Positions 9,317 to 21,557 of a stretch of DNA of 64,000 nucleotides are shown piece by piece; within the stretch, counting starts at the first letter, position 1; each line of letters opens with the position of its first letter. The DNA is from Bolinopsis microptera. Taxonomy: Eukaryota; Ctenophora; Tentaculata; Lobata; Bolinopsidae. The translations under genes were made by a program, and so were the position numbers. Where the stretch lies: the NCBI RefSeq assembly GCF_026151205.1, contig NC_087074.1, forward strand, positions 7,357,726-7,421,725. Reading direction: 5' to 3'. The notes under the pieces are model-generated. The model saw nothing but the letters and a program-made list of their open reading frames with translations, was not told the DNA's origin and ran no database searches.

Positions 9317-11415
9317 TAAGAATTGTGCGAGATGACGATACCTAGCTATAAGTATAAATATAATGGCCGACGCAAGATTATGAGATCTACAACATCCCGG
9401 TAGAACCTATAGAACTGATACAACAGTTCACTGGCTCTTAATATGATCTCATATATCAGGCCCTGAAGCTAAAAATAGTTGAACACAGGTGCAATTTTCT
9501 TAGATCCACTAATTCTCTCTCACAACAGTAAGTTATCAATATCTACACAACTCAGCATCCTGTCTACTTATACATAGTAACATGACAGTTTATTATTGAG
9601 TACAAGGATTCTCAGAGTCAAGAGAGAAGAAAGATAGAAAATAAACACGATCAAAGACTGTAAATATTGAGAAGCTGTTTGAAAAGTCGGCTGAAAGAAC
9701 GGATGATTATGAACAGTACCATATAAAGTTAAATGTAGCTGTAAGTATGGTTTCTACTCTAACTCGGTATCGAGTTAGGTTTACTGTTATAGTCATTGAC
9801 TTAAAGTTGTCATTTGATCTTCTTTTTAACTGACTTCTCAGCAAACCCTTAAATATGCAGATAAAGACACACTTACATGAAGCAAGTTACACAGTACACA
9901 GTGTGTACTACACACTGTACACAGTACACAGTACATATTACACAGTACACACAGTACACAGCACACTATCACACACTGTTATAAATACATCTTTGTGAAC
10001 TCTAAAGACGAAATCCTCGATCAACAGATAAAACAAAGACAAAATGAAATTATAACTTTGACCAATGAGAGCCAGTGTGCGAACTCCGTGAGTTGTCCGT
10101 GAGTACAGGGGTATAGGAGAAGATGGAAGGAGATAGACCGACACTTGATAATATTTGAATTCTGTTTTGTTTAACTAGAACTATATTGTGATGTTATATT
10201 AGTTATTTTATTCGATAACCCAAATAACTTGTTTGAGTTCATCACATGGCTCTCCTCCAACCATTTCATTACATCAACCAATCGTTGCTTAACACAGATT
10301 CAATTTAATATAGTTTATACTTATAACTTGAAGTTAAACTTCTTAGGTCTGATAAATTTAACGGGTAAACCAGACTAGGGGTTTAACATTTTACAAAAAA
10401 ACAAAGACAAAATAAAATTAGAACTTTTTTTACAGCACATCATAGTCTCACTTAAAACTGCGGCTGACACAGATTGGACGTGTTTAATATTGTCACTATC
10501 GTGTTACAGAGCTAATTAATGTACAGAGAGTGAGGAGAACCATCACATGGGATAATATAATAATATTAGATAATAACAAGGTAATAACATTAGCACGATT
10601 ACCCAGCTGCAAATATTTTAGATTAGTTATACAGTGCCGCTACTATCCAATTTAAACAGACTTTAACTAATAACATGCCTGTAAACATTATACATTATCA
10701 TATAAATAAGATAATAAGATAGCATAATTCATGGACAGTGTCTCACAGTTTGGTTGGATAATTAATAATCATAAATCGGGCTCACTAAATAACGGGTCAC
10801 TAGATTGTACCGTGGTTACTATCAGTAGTCAGTACGCCCCGCTACACAAACAGAAACACAGCAACGTGAGACCAACTGCAGTTTGTATACAGGTAACAGA
10901 GGAGGGGATTAGCAGAATTATAACAGTCCATGTGTGACTACGTTCTCGTTTTACAAGCAAGTTTAACAAGAACCTGAAACTATCGCTATAAGTAAACATG
11001 TCAACCTAAGTTGTGCTGCTATAATTAGTTCAGTACAAGTCTAATTGTTATGTTTGTAGACGTTTGTGCTGGCCGTGATGTTAAAATCACCCAAGGAATG
11101 GCACCCCATACCACCACATTATTCAACAAACTAGACATAGCTCTATTACAGTCTCAGATGGGACATTGGAAAGTTTGGCGCCTGTGTAACTTGTATGGCT
11201 TGATATTCATCTTATTGAAGCCCTACTATACAGTAAATCGAAATGTTCAGGATTAACTTACAATAATTTGTAACATTATTCATTATTTCATTAGGGAGGG
11301 GTGAGGGTAACTAGACTTTTAACACATTATCTCCTAATTCATTCCTTCCCAGCCTCTTTCCGAACAAAAATACTTATACAATAGTACCTGGCTATAACGC
11401 GCCGAATTTATTAAA
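9317..11415. other. Non-coding DNA before the 15-bp satellite
   Basis: Holds an ACACAGTACACAGTAC simple repeat at about 9885-9965. Small open frames at 10731-10937 and 11050-11256 show no family resemblance, signal peptide or splice context, and are not called. Confidence 0.4.
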
Positions 11416-12637
11416 GCGAGGTGCGTTATAGCGAGGTGCGTTATAGCGAGGTGCGTTATAGCGAGGTGCGTTATAGCGAGGTGCGTTATAGCGAGGTGCG
11501 TTATAGCGAGGTGCGTTATAGCGAGGTGCGTTATAGCGAGGTGCGTTATACTTATAGCGAGGTGCGTTATAGCGAGGTGCGTTATAGCGAGGTGCGTTAT
11601 AGCGAGGTGCGTTATAGCGAGGTGCGTTATAGCGAGGTGCGTTATAGCGAGGTGCGTTATAGCGAGGTGCGTTATAGCGAGGTGCGTTATAGCGAGGTGC
11701 GTTATAGCGAGGTGCGTTATAGCGAGGTGCGTTATAGCGAGGTGCGTTATAGCGAGGTGCGTTATAGCGAGGTGCGTTATAGCGAGGTGCGTTATAGCGA
11801 GGTGCGTTATAGCGAGGTGCGTTATAGCGAGGTGCGTTATAACGAGGTGCGTTATAGCGAGGTGCGTTGTAGCGAGGTGCGTTGTAGCGAGGTGCGGTTG
11901 TAGCGAGGTGCGTTGTAGCGAGGTGCGTTGTAGCGAGGTGCGTTGTAGCGAGGTGCGTTGTAGCGAGGTGCGTTGTAGCGAGGTGCGTTGTAGCGAGGTG
12001 CGTTGTAGCGAGGTGCGTTGTAGCGAGGTGCGTTATAGCGAGGTGCGTTATAGCGAGGTGCGTTATAGCGAGGTGCGTTTTAGCGAGGTGCGTTATAGCG
12101 AGGTGCGTTATAGCGAGGTGCGTTATAGCGAGGTGCGTTATAGCGAGGTGCGTTTTAGCGAGGTGCGTTATAGCGAGGTGCGTTATAGCGAGGTGCGTTA
12201 TAGCGAGGTGCGTTATAGCGAGGTGCGTTATAGCGAGGTGCGTTATAGCGAGGTGCGTTATAGCGAGGTGCGTTTTAGCGAGGTGCGTTATAGCGAGGTG
12301 CGTTATAGCGAGGTGCGTTATAGCGAGGTGCGTTATAGCGAGGTGCGTTATAGCGAGGTGCGTTATAGCGAGGTGCGTTATAGCGAGGTGCGTTATAGCG
12401 AGGTGCGTTATAGCGAGGTGCGTTATAGCGAGGTGCGTTATAGCGAGGTGCGTTATAGCGAGGTGCGTTATAGCGAGGTGCGTTATAGCGAGGTGCGTTA
12501 TAGCGAGGTGCGTTATAGCGAGGTGCGTTATAGCGAGGTGCGTTATAGCGAGGTGCGTTATAGCGTAATAGCGAGGTGCGTTATAGCGAGGTGCGTTATA
12601 GCGAGGTGCGTTATAGCGAGGTGCGTTATAGCGAGGT
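11416..12637. repeat. 15-bp satellite (GCGAGGTGCGTTATA)n, about 81 units
   Basis: A head-to-tail array of GCGAGGTGCGTTATA. Subtypes occur in blocks: TTATA units through about 11865, a block of about 11 TTGTA units at 11865-12020, then TTATA again with occasional TTTTA units. Register breaks occur at about 11549-11554 (6 extra bases), 11895 (1 extra G) and 12566 (partial unit). It reads through as a Arg-Tyr-Ser-Glu-Val repeat, but the breaks and lack of gene context argue against coding. The TTATAGCGAGG motif resembles the ends of some pogo-type elements; that link is speculative. Confidence 0.95.
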
Positions 12638-13970
12638 CTGGGTTATAAAATGTCAAGTGTCCATAACCTCAAAGCTAACCACATCAGAGGCGGCTCGTGG
12701 GAGCTGGTTGGCAGTTGTGTCGGGTGTCCAATCGACGGACTCAGGGTGCTTGGAGCAGTCGGGTCACATAACCCTTAATAAACCCTAACCCGTGCCAAAA
12801 ACAATCGAATTCGTGTTTTACTAGCCTGTCACGTGACCAAACCATGACCATTTTTTTTGCTCATAACTCCTCAGGGAAGTGTTTTAACCCTTAATAAACC
12901 CTAACCCGTGCCAAAAACAATCGAATTCGTGTTTTACTAGCCTGTCACGTGACCAAACCATGACCATTTTTTTGCTCATAACTCCTCAGGGAAGTGTTTT
13001 AACCCTATGTCATTAGGTATGTTTCAGAATCAGCATCGAAAGTTAAATACATTGGATGATGCTACTTATTGTAAAAATCTTAAAAATCCTTGGCGAGTGA
13101 TCTAATGGCTCCGATTTTACAATTCCGAGAGCAAATCTTGAGCCACAAAGAATCTACTTTCACAACGGTAGTTAAGGATCATTTAGCTGAGAGCACAAGG
13201 TCATTAGATGCGGTAAAAGGCAGCTTTTCCTGTCCAGGGGAAAACAATGAAAGAAATAGTCCAAATGTCATAGCTGAAAGTAAGTGAGAGAGATTGCAAT
13301 ACAGGTAGCTGCATCAGCTGAGCGAGCTCAAGCAGTTAGAGTGAACAATATACAAGTATTTAGGGGACAACATGGTGGTTATTTCTATTTTCTAGACCAG
13401 AGCGGCATGGTAGCTGAGCTAAACGGTATGGTGGTGATTGTCACGTGGTGTCGAGCGTGAAAACTGAACACGTGACCAAAAATTCTGCCTCACGGTTGGT
13501 CAGGCAAAACCAGCTCGACATCTGGTTGGTCCAGCAATCAGCTCGTTCAAGAGCACACGTCGTTCAGCTAATACCCTCGGTTTTTCACGTACAAACAGGA
13601 TTTGCTGTCTCTCTCTCTCTCTTCTTTTCTTTTCCCAGTTATATGCTTGTAGTTTCCTTTTATCTATAACGCATGAACTTGTTAGCGGTTTTGTTAAATA
13701 TCAATATTGCTTTATGATTTCTTCCCCGCGATGCAACTGTGTACAATTTAGGATAACAGCATGAGCGGGCATGTATCGTAGCGAACATATTTACAGTAAA
13801 CTATTTCATATTTTACAACTCAGAGCGTTGTTAGTGTCAGTCTTGTTCTATTTATCACACTAGGCCCCCCTCTATCTATCGAAATACGTTTCAGGGTGCA
13901 TTCTATTTTGAGGCACTGCCATTTTATTTATCAATAAGATAATTTATCTTATCAACAAGTTAAGAGAATA
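12638..13970. other. Region upstream of the receptor gene
   Basis: Includes the 116-bp duplication at 12771-13001. A short open stretch at 13105-13280 is followed by a donor-like GAAA|GTAAGT, but has no other exon support. A CT run lies at about 13608-13625. Any promoter of the receptor gene starting at 13971 should lie at the right end, where a small AAGATAATTTATCTT palindrome occurs at about 13936-13951. Confidence 0.35.
12771..13001. repeat. Tandem duplication, ~116-bp unit
   Basis: Two consecutive copies (12771-12886 and 12887-13001) starting ACCCTTAATAAACCCTAACC and containing CCTGTCACGTGACCAAACCA. They differ by one T in a poly-T run. A third copy starts at about 13002 but is cut after TTTTAACCCT. 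Confidence 0.9.
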
Positions 13971-14020
13971 ATGAGGATATCCCAAATCTTACTGATACCC
14001 CTTCTCATCATCGGAACGGA
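13971..14020 (+). CDS. Probable signal-peptide exon of the Cys-rich array receptor
   Basis: The ATG at 13971 opens MRISQILLIPLLIIGTEG, a good secretion signal, placed 380 bp before the first array unit. No GT donor follows: the reading frame runs into 19 consecutive G (14021-14039) and then a hAT-like transposon end. So the original donor has been lost, or the poly-G is an assembly gap or slippage artefact. Assignment to this gene rests on position, strand and the need for a leader. The minus-strand modular gene with a related architecture also starts with a separate signal exon. Confidence 0.45.
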
Positions 14021-14062
14021 GGGGGGGGGGGGGGGGGGGCAACAGGCGACGTTACGCCAATG
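14021..14062. mobile_element. Poly-G plus truncated right end of a hAT-like element
   Basis: Nineteen G followed by CAACAGGCGACGTTACGCCA and ATG, directly abutting GACCGAAG, the first bases of the array. The 24-nt end matches, with a few changes, the right end of the complete 246-bp element at 31939-32184 (CAACAGGCAACGTCACGCCA then CTG). The rest of this copy is missing. Confidence 0.6.
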
Positions 14063-14401
14063 GACCGAAGGGGTTCATCCTGAATTTATGTTAATCTTAG
14101 AAACGCAATAATGTGTGCGAATAAACATAGATTGAAATACTGATGTCAGCAAGCAAAGTTTAGTATTTGTATATTTGGTATTACTATATACGTTTATGAG
14201 GTCCCATCACAGATGATCGAAAGGAATTCCTGTGAATGAAATGCAACTATTGTATGTGAACACCACCCGCACACACTTTGACGCTTATCCAATATTCAAA
14301 TAAAAGCGAACCATCCCTAAAAGGGTACTTCCAATCTTAAGCTGCTTGCCTGCGGCTGAAACTTGCAACTAATACTTGACTAAACTCGACTATACTTGCA
14401 G

Positions 14402-14573
14402 AAGATTGTGTTGCGGGCCAGTTAGTTAGTATCTGGGTCAGTCAACTGGCTGTGCAGCCTGTCCGGCAGATGAATGGAGTGCTGCAGCAAACACAGCTGA
14501 TACCTGCACTGCCTGTCCAGCTGGCAAAGGGGTAGCCTCTGAGCAGGAACACAACAAAGTGATTGCACATGGA
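14402..14573 (+). pseudogene. Cys-rich domain exon 1, frame-broken
   Basis: 172 nt instead of 165: an 8-nt insertion (a GTTAGTTA duplication after GGCCA) and a 1-nt loss in CTCTGAGCAG. Splice sites are intact but inclusion would shift the frame. Edge subtype (TAD, AGKG, QQ). Confidence 0.8.
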
Positions 14574-14943
14574 GTAAGTTGTTGTTTCCTAAAAATTGGA
14601 GGGACCGAAGGGGTTCATCCTGAAATTTATGTTAATCTTAGAAATGCAATAATGTGTGCGAATAAACATAGACTGAAATACTGACGTCAACAAGCAAAGT
14701 TTAGTATTTGTACAATAATTGGTATTACTATACGTTTATGAGGTCCCATCACAGATGCTCGAAAGGAATTCCTGTGAATGAAATGCAACTATTGTATGTG
14801 AACACCACCCGCACACACTTTGACACTTATCCAATATTCAAATAAAAGCGAACCATCCCTAAAAGGGTACTTCGAATCTTAAGCTGCTTGCCTGCGGCTG
14901 AAACTTGCAACTAATACTTGACTAAACTCGACTATACTTGCAG

Positions 14944-15108
14944 AAGATTGTGTTGCGGGCCAGTATCTGGATCAGTCAACTGGCTGTGCAGCCTGTCCGG
15001 CAGATGAATGGAGTGCTGCAGCAAACACAGCTGATACCTGCACTGCCTGTCCAGCTGGCAAAGGGGTAGCCTCTGGAGCAGGAACACAACAAAGTGACTG
15101 CACATGGA
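14944..15108 (+). CDS. Cys-rich (GCC2/GCC3-like) domain exon 2; family description
   Basis: 165 nt, phase 1 in and out, 55 residues. Starts DCVAGQYLDQSTGCAACPAD and ends SGAGTQQSDCTW. Cysteine pattern C-x11-C-x2-C-x14-C-x2-C-x16-C: six Cys, as in ephrin-receptor-like GCC2/GCC3 and TNFR-type extracellular repeats. Because length and phases are symmetrical, any number of these exons can be joined or skipped with the frame kept, and the last one joins the CCP exon at 32309 (A|TT = Ile). Twenty-one in-frame copies would give about 1,150 extracellular residues. A stalk, adhesive or ligand-binding role is inference. Variant residues here: ST, AA, E, A, T-AD, GKG, A, Q. Confidence 0.8.
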
Positions 15109-15483
15109 GTAAGTTGTTGTTTCCTAAAAATTGGAGGGACCGAAGGGGTTCATCCTGAAATTTATGTTAATCTTAGAAATGCAATAATGTGTGCGAATAA
15201 ACATAGACTGAAATACTGACGTCAACAAGCAAAGTTTAGTATTTGTACAATAATTGGTATTACTATACGTTTATGAGGTCCCATCACAGATGCTCGAAAG
15301 GAATTCCTGTGAATGAAATGCAACTATTGTATGTGAACACCACCCGCACACACTTTGACACTTATCCAATATTCAAATAAAAGCGAACCATCCCTAAAAG
15401 GGTACTTCGAATCTTAAACTGCTTGCCAGCGGCTGAAACTTGCAGTTCTATAAATACTTGACTAAACTCGACTATACTTGCAG

Positions 15484-15648
15484 AAGATTGTGTTGCGGGC
15501 CAGTATCTGGATCAGTCAAGTGGCTGTCAAGCCTGTCCGGCAGATCAATGGAGTTTAGCAGCAAACGCAGCTTCTACCTGCACGGCATGTCCAGCTGACA
15601 AAGAGGTAGCCTCTGGATCAGGAACACAAGAAAGTGACTGCACATGGA
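15484..15648 (+). CDS. Cys-rich domain exon 3
   Basis: In frame, core subtype: SSGCQACPADQWSLAANAAS, then ADKEVASGSGTQES. The most common subtype; copies 9-12, 14, 16 and 20 read the same. Confidence 0.8.
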
Positions 15649-16017
15649 GTAAGTTGTTGTTTCCTAAAAATTGGAGGGACCGAAGGGGTTCATCCTGAAA
15701 TTTATGTTAATCTTAGAATGCAATAATGTGTGCGAATAAACATAGACTGAAATACTGACGTCAACAAGCAAAGTTTAGTATTTGTACAATAATTGGTATT
15801 ACTATACGTTTATGAGGTCCCATCACAGATGCTCGAAAGGAATTCCTGTGAATGAAATGCAACTATTGTATGTGAACACCACCCGCACACACTTTGACAC
15901 TTATCCAATATTCAAATAAAAGCGAACCATCCCTAAAAGGGTACTTCGAATCTTAAGCTGCTTGCCAGCGGCTGAAACTTGCAACTAATACTTGACTAAA
16001 CTCGACTATACTTGCAG

Positions 16018-16182
16018 AAGATTGTGTTGCGGGCCAGTATCTGGATCAGTCAACTGGCTGTGCAGCCTGTCCGGCAGATGAATGGAGTGCTGCAGCAAAC
16101 ACAGCTTCTACCTGCACTGCATGTCCAGCTGACAAAGAGGTAGCCTCTGGAGCAGGAACACAAGAAAGTGACTGCACATGGA
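16018..16182 (+). CDS. Cys-rich domain exon 4
   Basis: In frame, mosaic of edge and core subtypes: STGCAACPADEWSAAANTAS, then ADKEVASGAGTQES. Confidence 0.8.
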
Positions 16183-16552
16183 GTAAGTTGTTGTTTCCTA
16201 AAAATTGGAGGGACCGAAGGGGTTCATCCTGAAATTTATGTTAATCTTAGAAATGCAATAATGTGTGCGAATAAACATAGACTGAAATACTGACGTCAAC
16301 AAGCAAAGTTTAGTATTTGTACAATAATTGGTATTACTATACGTTTATGAGGTCCCATCACAGATGCTCGAAAGGAATTCCTGTGAATGAAATGCAACTA
16401 TTGTATGTGAACACCACCCGCACACACTTTGACACTTATCCAATATTCAAATAAAAGCGAACCATCCCTAAAAGGGTACTTCGAATCTTAAGCTGCTTGC
16501 CTGCGGCTGAAACTTGCAACTAATACTTGACTAAACTCGACTATACTTGCAG

Positions 16553-16717
16553 AAGATTGTGTTGCGGGCCAGGCTCTGGATCAGACAACTGGCTGTGGAC
16601 CCTGTCCGGTAGATCAATGGAGTGACGCAGCAAACACAGCTTCTACCTGCACGGCATGTCCTGCTGGCAAAGGGGTAGACACTGGAGCAGGATCACAAGA
16701 AAGTGACTGCACATGGA
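16553..16717 (+). CDS. Cys-rich domain exon 5 (most divergent intact copy)
   Basis: In frame, with changes not seen elsewhere: GQALDQTTGCGPCPVDQWSD, and AGKGVDTGAGSQES. The flanking introns are like all others, so the exon alone has diverged. Confidence 0.8.
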
Positions 16718-17088
16718 GTAAGTTGTTGTTTCCTAAAAATTGGAGGGACCGAAGGGGTTCATCCTGAAATTTATGTTAATCTTAGAAATGCAATAATGTG
16801 TGCGAATAAACATAGACTGAAATACTGACGTCAACAAGCAAAGTTTAGTATTTGTACAATAATTGGTATTACTATACGTTTATGAGGTCCCATCACAGAT
16901 GCTCGAAAGGAATTCCTGTGAATGAAATGCAACTATTGTATGTGAACACCACCCGCACACACTTTGACACTTATCCAATATTCAAATAAAAGCGAACCAT
17001 CCCTAAAAGGGTACTTCGAATCTTAAGCTGCTTGCCAGCGGCTGAAACTTGCAGTCTAATACTTGACTAAACTCGACTATACTTGCAG

Positions 17089-17253
17089 AAGATTGTGTTG
17101 CGGGCCAGTATCTGGATCAGTCAACTGGCTGTCAAGCCTGTCCGGCAGATCAATGGAGTGCTGCAGCAAACGCAGCTTCTACCTGCACGGCATGTCCAGC
17201 TGACAAAGAGGTAGCCTCTGGAGCAGGAACACAAGAAAGTGACTGCACATGGA
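17089..17253 (+). CDS. Cys-rich domain exon 6
   Basis: In frame: STGCQACPADQWSAAANAAS, then ADKEVASGAGTQES. Confidence 0.8.
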
Positions 17254-17624
17254 GTAAGTTGTTGTTTCCTAAAAATTGGAGGGACCGAAGGGGTTCATCC
17301 TGAAATTTATGTTAATCTTAGAAATGCAATAATGTGTGCGAATAAACATAGACTGAAATACTGACGTCAACAAGCAAAGTTTAGTATTTGTACAATAATT
17401 GGTATTACTATACGTTTATGAGGTCCCATCACAGATGCTCGAAAGGAATTCCTGTGAATGAAATGCAACTATTGTATGTGAACACCACCCGCACACACTT
17501 TGACACTTATCCAATATTCAAATAAAAGCGAACCATCCCTAAAAGGGTACTTCGAATCTTAAGCTGCTTGCCAGCGGCTGAAACTTGCAGTCTAATACTT
17601 GACTAAACTCGACTATACTTGCAG

Positions 17625-17790
17625 AAGATTGTGTTGCGGGCCAGTATCTGGATCAGTCAACTGGCTGTGCAAGCCTGTCCGGCAGATCAATGGAGTGCTG
17701 CAGCAAACGCAGCTTCTACCTGCACTGCATGTCCAGCTGACAAAGAGGTAGCCTCTGGAGCAGGAACACAAGAAAGTGACTGCACATGGA
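17625..17790 (+). pseudogene. Cys-rich domain exon 7, +1 frameshift
   Basis: 166 nt. It reads TGTGCAAGCC where other copies have TGTGCAGCC or TGTCAAGCC; the extra base makes it look like a union of the two variants. Splice sites intact. Confidence 0.8.
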
Positions 17791-18161
17791 GTAAGTTGTT
17801 GTTTCCTAAAAATTGGAGGGACCGAAGGGGTTCATCCTGAAATTTATGTTAATCTTAGAAATGCAATAATGTGTGCGAATAAACATAGACTGAAATACTG
17901 ACGTCAACAAGCAAAGTTTAGTATTTGTACAATAATTGGTATTACTATACGTTTATGAGGTCCCATCACAGATGCTCGAAAGGAATTCCTGTGAATGAAA
18001 TGCAACTATTGTATGTGAACACCACCCGCACACACTTTGACACTTATCCAATATTCAAATAAAAGCGAACCATCCCTAAAAGGGTACTTCGAATCTTAAG
18101 CTGCTTGCCAGCGGCTGAAACTTGCAGTCTAATACTTGACTAAACTCGACTATACTTGCAG

Positions 18162-18326
18162 AAGATTGTGTTGCGGGCCAGTATCTGGATCAGTCAAGTG
18201 GCTGTCAAGCCTGTCCGGCAGATCAATGGAGTTCTGCAGCAAACGCAGCTTCTACCTGCACGGCATGTCCAGCTGACAAAGAGGTAGCCTCTGGAGCAGG
18301 AACACAAGAAAGTGACTGCACATGGA
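18162..18326 (+). CDS. Cys-rich domain exon 8
   Basis: In frame: SSGCQACPADQWSSAANAAS; Ser at the variable position after W-S is unique to this copy. Then SGAGTQES. Confidence 0.8.
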
Positions 18327-18699
18327 GTAAGTTGTTGTTTCCTAAAAATTGGAGGGACCGAAGGGGTTCATCCTGAAATTTATGTTAATCTTAGAAATGC
18401 AATAATGTGTGCGAATAAACATAGACTGAAATACTGACGTCAACAAGCAAAGTTTAGTATTTGTACAATAATTGGTATTACTATACGTTTATGAGGTCCC
18501 ATCACAGATGCTCGAAAGGAATTCCTGTGAATGAAATGCAACTATTGTATGTGAACACCACCCGCACACACTTTGACACTTATCCAATATTCAAATAAAA
18601 GCGAACCATCCCTAAAAGGGTACTTCGAATCTTAAGCTGCTTGCCAGCGGCTGAAACTTGCAGTCTATAATACTTGACTAAACTCGACTATACTTGCAG

Positions 18700-18864
18700 A
18701 AGATTGTGTTGCGGGCCAGTATCTGGATCAGTCAAGTGGCTGTCAAGCCTGTCCGGCAGATCAATGGAGTTTAGCAGCAAACGCAGCTTCTACCTGCACG
18801 GCATGTCCAGCTGACAAAGAGGTAGCCTCTGGATCAGGAACACAAGAAAGTGACTGCACATGGA
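18700..18864 (+). CDS. Cys-rich domain exon 9
   Basis: In frame; same protein subtype as exon 3 (WSLAAN, SGSG). Confidence 0.8.
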
Positions 18865-19238
18865 GTAAGTTGTTGTTTCCTAAAAATTGGAGGGACCGAA
18901 GGGGTTCATCCTGAAATTTATGTTAATCTTAGAAATGCAATAATGTGTGCGAATAAACATAGACTGAAATACTGACGTCAACAAGCAAAGTTTAGTATTT
19001 GTACAATAATTGGTATTACTATACGTTTATGAGGTCCCATCACAGATGCTCGAAAGGAATTCCTGTGAATGAAATGCAACTATTGTATGTGAACACCACC
19101 CGCACACACTTTGACACTTATCCAATATTCAAATAAAAGCGAACCATCCCTAAAAGGGTACTTCGAATCTTAAGCTGCTTGCCAGCGGCTGAAACTTGCA
19201 GTTCTATAATACTTGACTAAACTCGACTATACTTGCAG

Positions 19239-19403
19239 AAGATTGTGTTGCGGGCCAGTATCTGGATCAGTCAAGTGGCTGTCAAGCCTGTCCGGCAGAT
19301 CAATGGAGTTTAGCAGCAAACGCAGCTTCTACCTGCACGGCATGTCCAGCTGACAAAGAGGTAGCCTCTGGATCAGGAACACAAGAAAGTGACTGCACAT
19401 GGA
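19239..19403 (+). CDS. Cys-rich domain exon 10
   Basis: In frame; exon 3 subtype. Exons 9-12 are consecutive copies of this subtype, suggesting recent duplication of a block. Confidence 0.8.
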
Positions 19404-19777
19404 GTAAGTTGTTGTTTCCTAAAAATTGGAGGGACCGAAGGGGTTCATCCTGAAATTTATGTTAATCTTAGAAATGCAATAATGTGTGCGAATAAACATA
19501 GACTGAAATACTGACGTCAACAAGCAAAGTTTAGTATTTGTACAATAATTGGTATTACTATACGTTTATGAGGTCCCATCACAGATGCTCGAAAGGAATT
19601 CCTGTGAATGAAATGCAACTATTGTATGTGAACACCACCCGCACACACTTTGACACTTATCCAATATTCAAATAAAAGCGAACCATCCCTAAAAGGGTAC
19701 TTCGAATCTTAAACTGCTTGCCAGCGGCTGAAACTTGCAGTTCTATAATACTTGACTAAACTCGACTATACTTGCAG

Positions 19778-19942
19778 AAGATTGTGTTGCGGGCCAGTAT
19801 CTGGATCAGTCAAGTGGCTGTCAAGCCTGTCCGGCAGATCAATGGAGTTTAGCAGCAAACGCAGCTTCTACCTGCACGGCATGTCCAGCTGACAAAGAGG
19901 TAGCCTCTGGATCAGGAACACAAGAAAGTGACTGCACATGGA
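19778..19942 (+). CDS. Cys-rich domain exon 11
   Basis: In frame; exon 3 subtype. Its upstream intron has TTAAACTGCTTGCC (A for G), a change shared with the intron before exon 3. Confidence 0.8.
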
Positions 19943-20316
19943 GTAAGTTGTTGTTTCCTAAAAATTGGAGGGACCGAAGGGGTTCATCCTGAAATTTATG
20001 TTAATCTTAGAAATGCAATAATGTGTGCGAATAAACATAGACTGAAATACTGACGTCAACAAGCAAAGTTTAGTATTTGTACAATAATTGGTATTACTAT
20101 ACGTTTATGAGGTCCCATCACAGATGCTCGAAAGGAATTCCTGTGAATGAAATGCAACTATTGTATGTGAACACCACCCGCACACACTTTGACACTTATC
20201 CAATATTCAAATAAAAGCGAACCATCCCTAAAAGGGTACTTCGAATCTTAAGCTGCTTGCCAGCGGCTGAAACTTGCAGTTCTATAATACTTGACTAAAC
20301 TCGACTATACTTGCAG

Positions 20317-20481
20317 AAGATTGTGTTGCGGGCCAGTATCTGGATCAGTCAAGTGGCTGTCAAGCCTGTCCGGCAGATCAATGGAGTTTAGCAGCAAACG
20401 CAGCTTCTACCTGCACGGCATGTCCAGCTGACAAAGAGGTAGCCTCTGGATCAGGAACACAAGAAAGTGACTGCACATGGA
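20317..20481 (+). CDS. Cys-rich domain exon 12
   Basis: In frame; exon 3 subtype. Confidence 0.8.
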
Positions 20482-20854
20482 GTAAGTTGTTGTTTCCTAA
20501 AAATTGGAGGGACCGAAGGGGTTCATCCTGAAATTTATGTTAATCTTAGAAATGCAATAATGTGTGCGAATAAACATAGACTGAAATACTGACGTCAACA
20601 AGCAAAGTTTAGTATTTGTACAATAATTGGTATTACTATACGTTTATGAGGTCCCATCACAGATGCTCGAAAGGAATTCCTGTGAATGAAATGCAACTAT
20701 TGTATGTGAACACCACCCGCACACACTTTGACACTTATCCAATATTCAAATAAAAGCGAACCATCCCTAAAAGGGTACTTCGAATCTTAAGCTGCTTGCC
20801 AGCGGCTGAAACTTGCAGTCTATAATACTTGACTAAACTCGACTATACTTGCAG

Positions 20855-21019
20855 AAGATTGTGTTGCGGGCCAGTATCTGGATCAGTCAACTGGCTGTGA
20901 ACCCTGTCCGGCAGATCAATGGAGTGTAGCAGCAAACGCAGCTTCTACCTGCACGGCATGTCCAGCTGACAAAGAGGTAGCCTCTGGAGCAGGAACACAA
21001 GAAAGTGACTGCACATGGA
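20855..21019 (+). CDS. Cys-rich domain exon 13
   Basis: In frame, distinct: STGCEPCPADQWSVAANAAS, then SGAGTQES. Glu-Pro between the second and third Cys and Val after W-S are unique. Confidence 0.8.
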
Positions 21020-21392
21020 GTAAGTTGTTGTTTCCTAAAAATTGGAGGGACCGAAGGGGTTCATCCTGAAATTTATGTTAATCTTAGAAATGCAATAATG
21101 TGTGCGAATAAACATAGACTGAAATACTGACGTCAACAAGCAAAGTTTAGTATTTGTACAATAATTGGTATTACTATACGTTTATGAGGTCCCATCACAG
21201 ATGCTCGAAAGGAATTCCTGTGAATGAAATGCAACTATTGTATGTGAACACCACCCGCACACACTTTGACACTTATCCAATATTCAAATAAAAGCGAACC
21301 ATCCCTAAAAGGGTACTTCGAATCTTAAGCTGCTTGCCAGCGGCTGAAACTTGCAGTCTATAATACTTGACTAAACTCGACTATACTTGCAG

Positions 21393-21557
21393 AAGATTGT
21401 GTTGCGGGCCAGTATCTGGATCAGTCAAGTGGCTGTCAAGCCTGTCCGGCAGATCAATGGAGTTTAGCAGCAAACGCAGCTTCTACCTGCACGGCATGTC
21501 CAGCTGACAAAGAGGTAGCCTCTGGATCAGGAACACAAGAAAGTGACTGCACATGGA
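21393..21557 (+). CDS. Cys-rich domain exon 14
   Basis: In frame; exon 3 subtype. Confidence 0.8.

Noticed and set aside
11421-12648. Long open frames encoding an Arg-Tyr-Ser-Glu-Val repeat protein
   Set aside because: They are a direct reading of the 15-bp satellite (15 is divisible by 3). Register breaks at about 11550, 11895 and 12566 interrupt the frame, and there is no promoter, leader or splice context.
13105-13284. Possible exon with a donor-like GAAA|GTAAGT
   Set aside because: Open for about 60 residues, but no acceptor, no start context and no recognisable domain; too weak to call.
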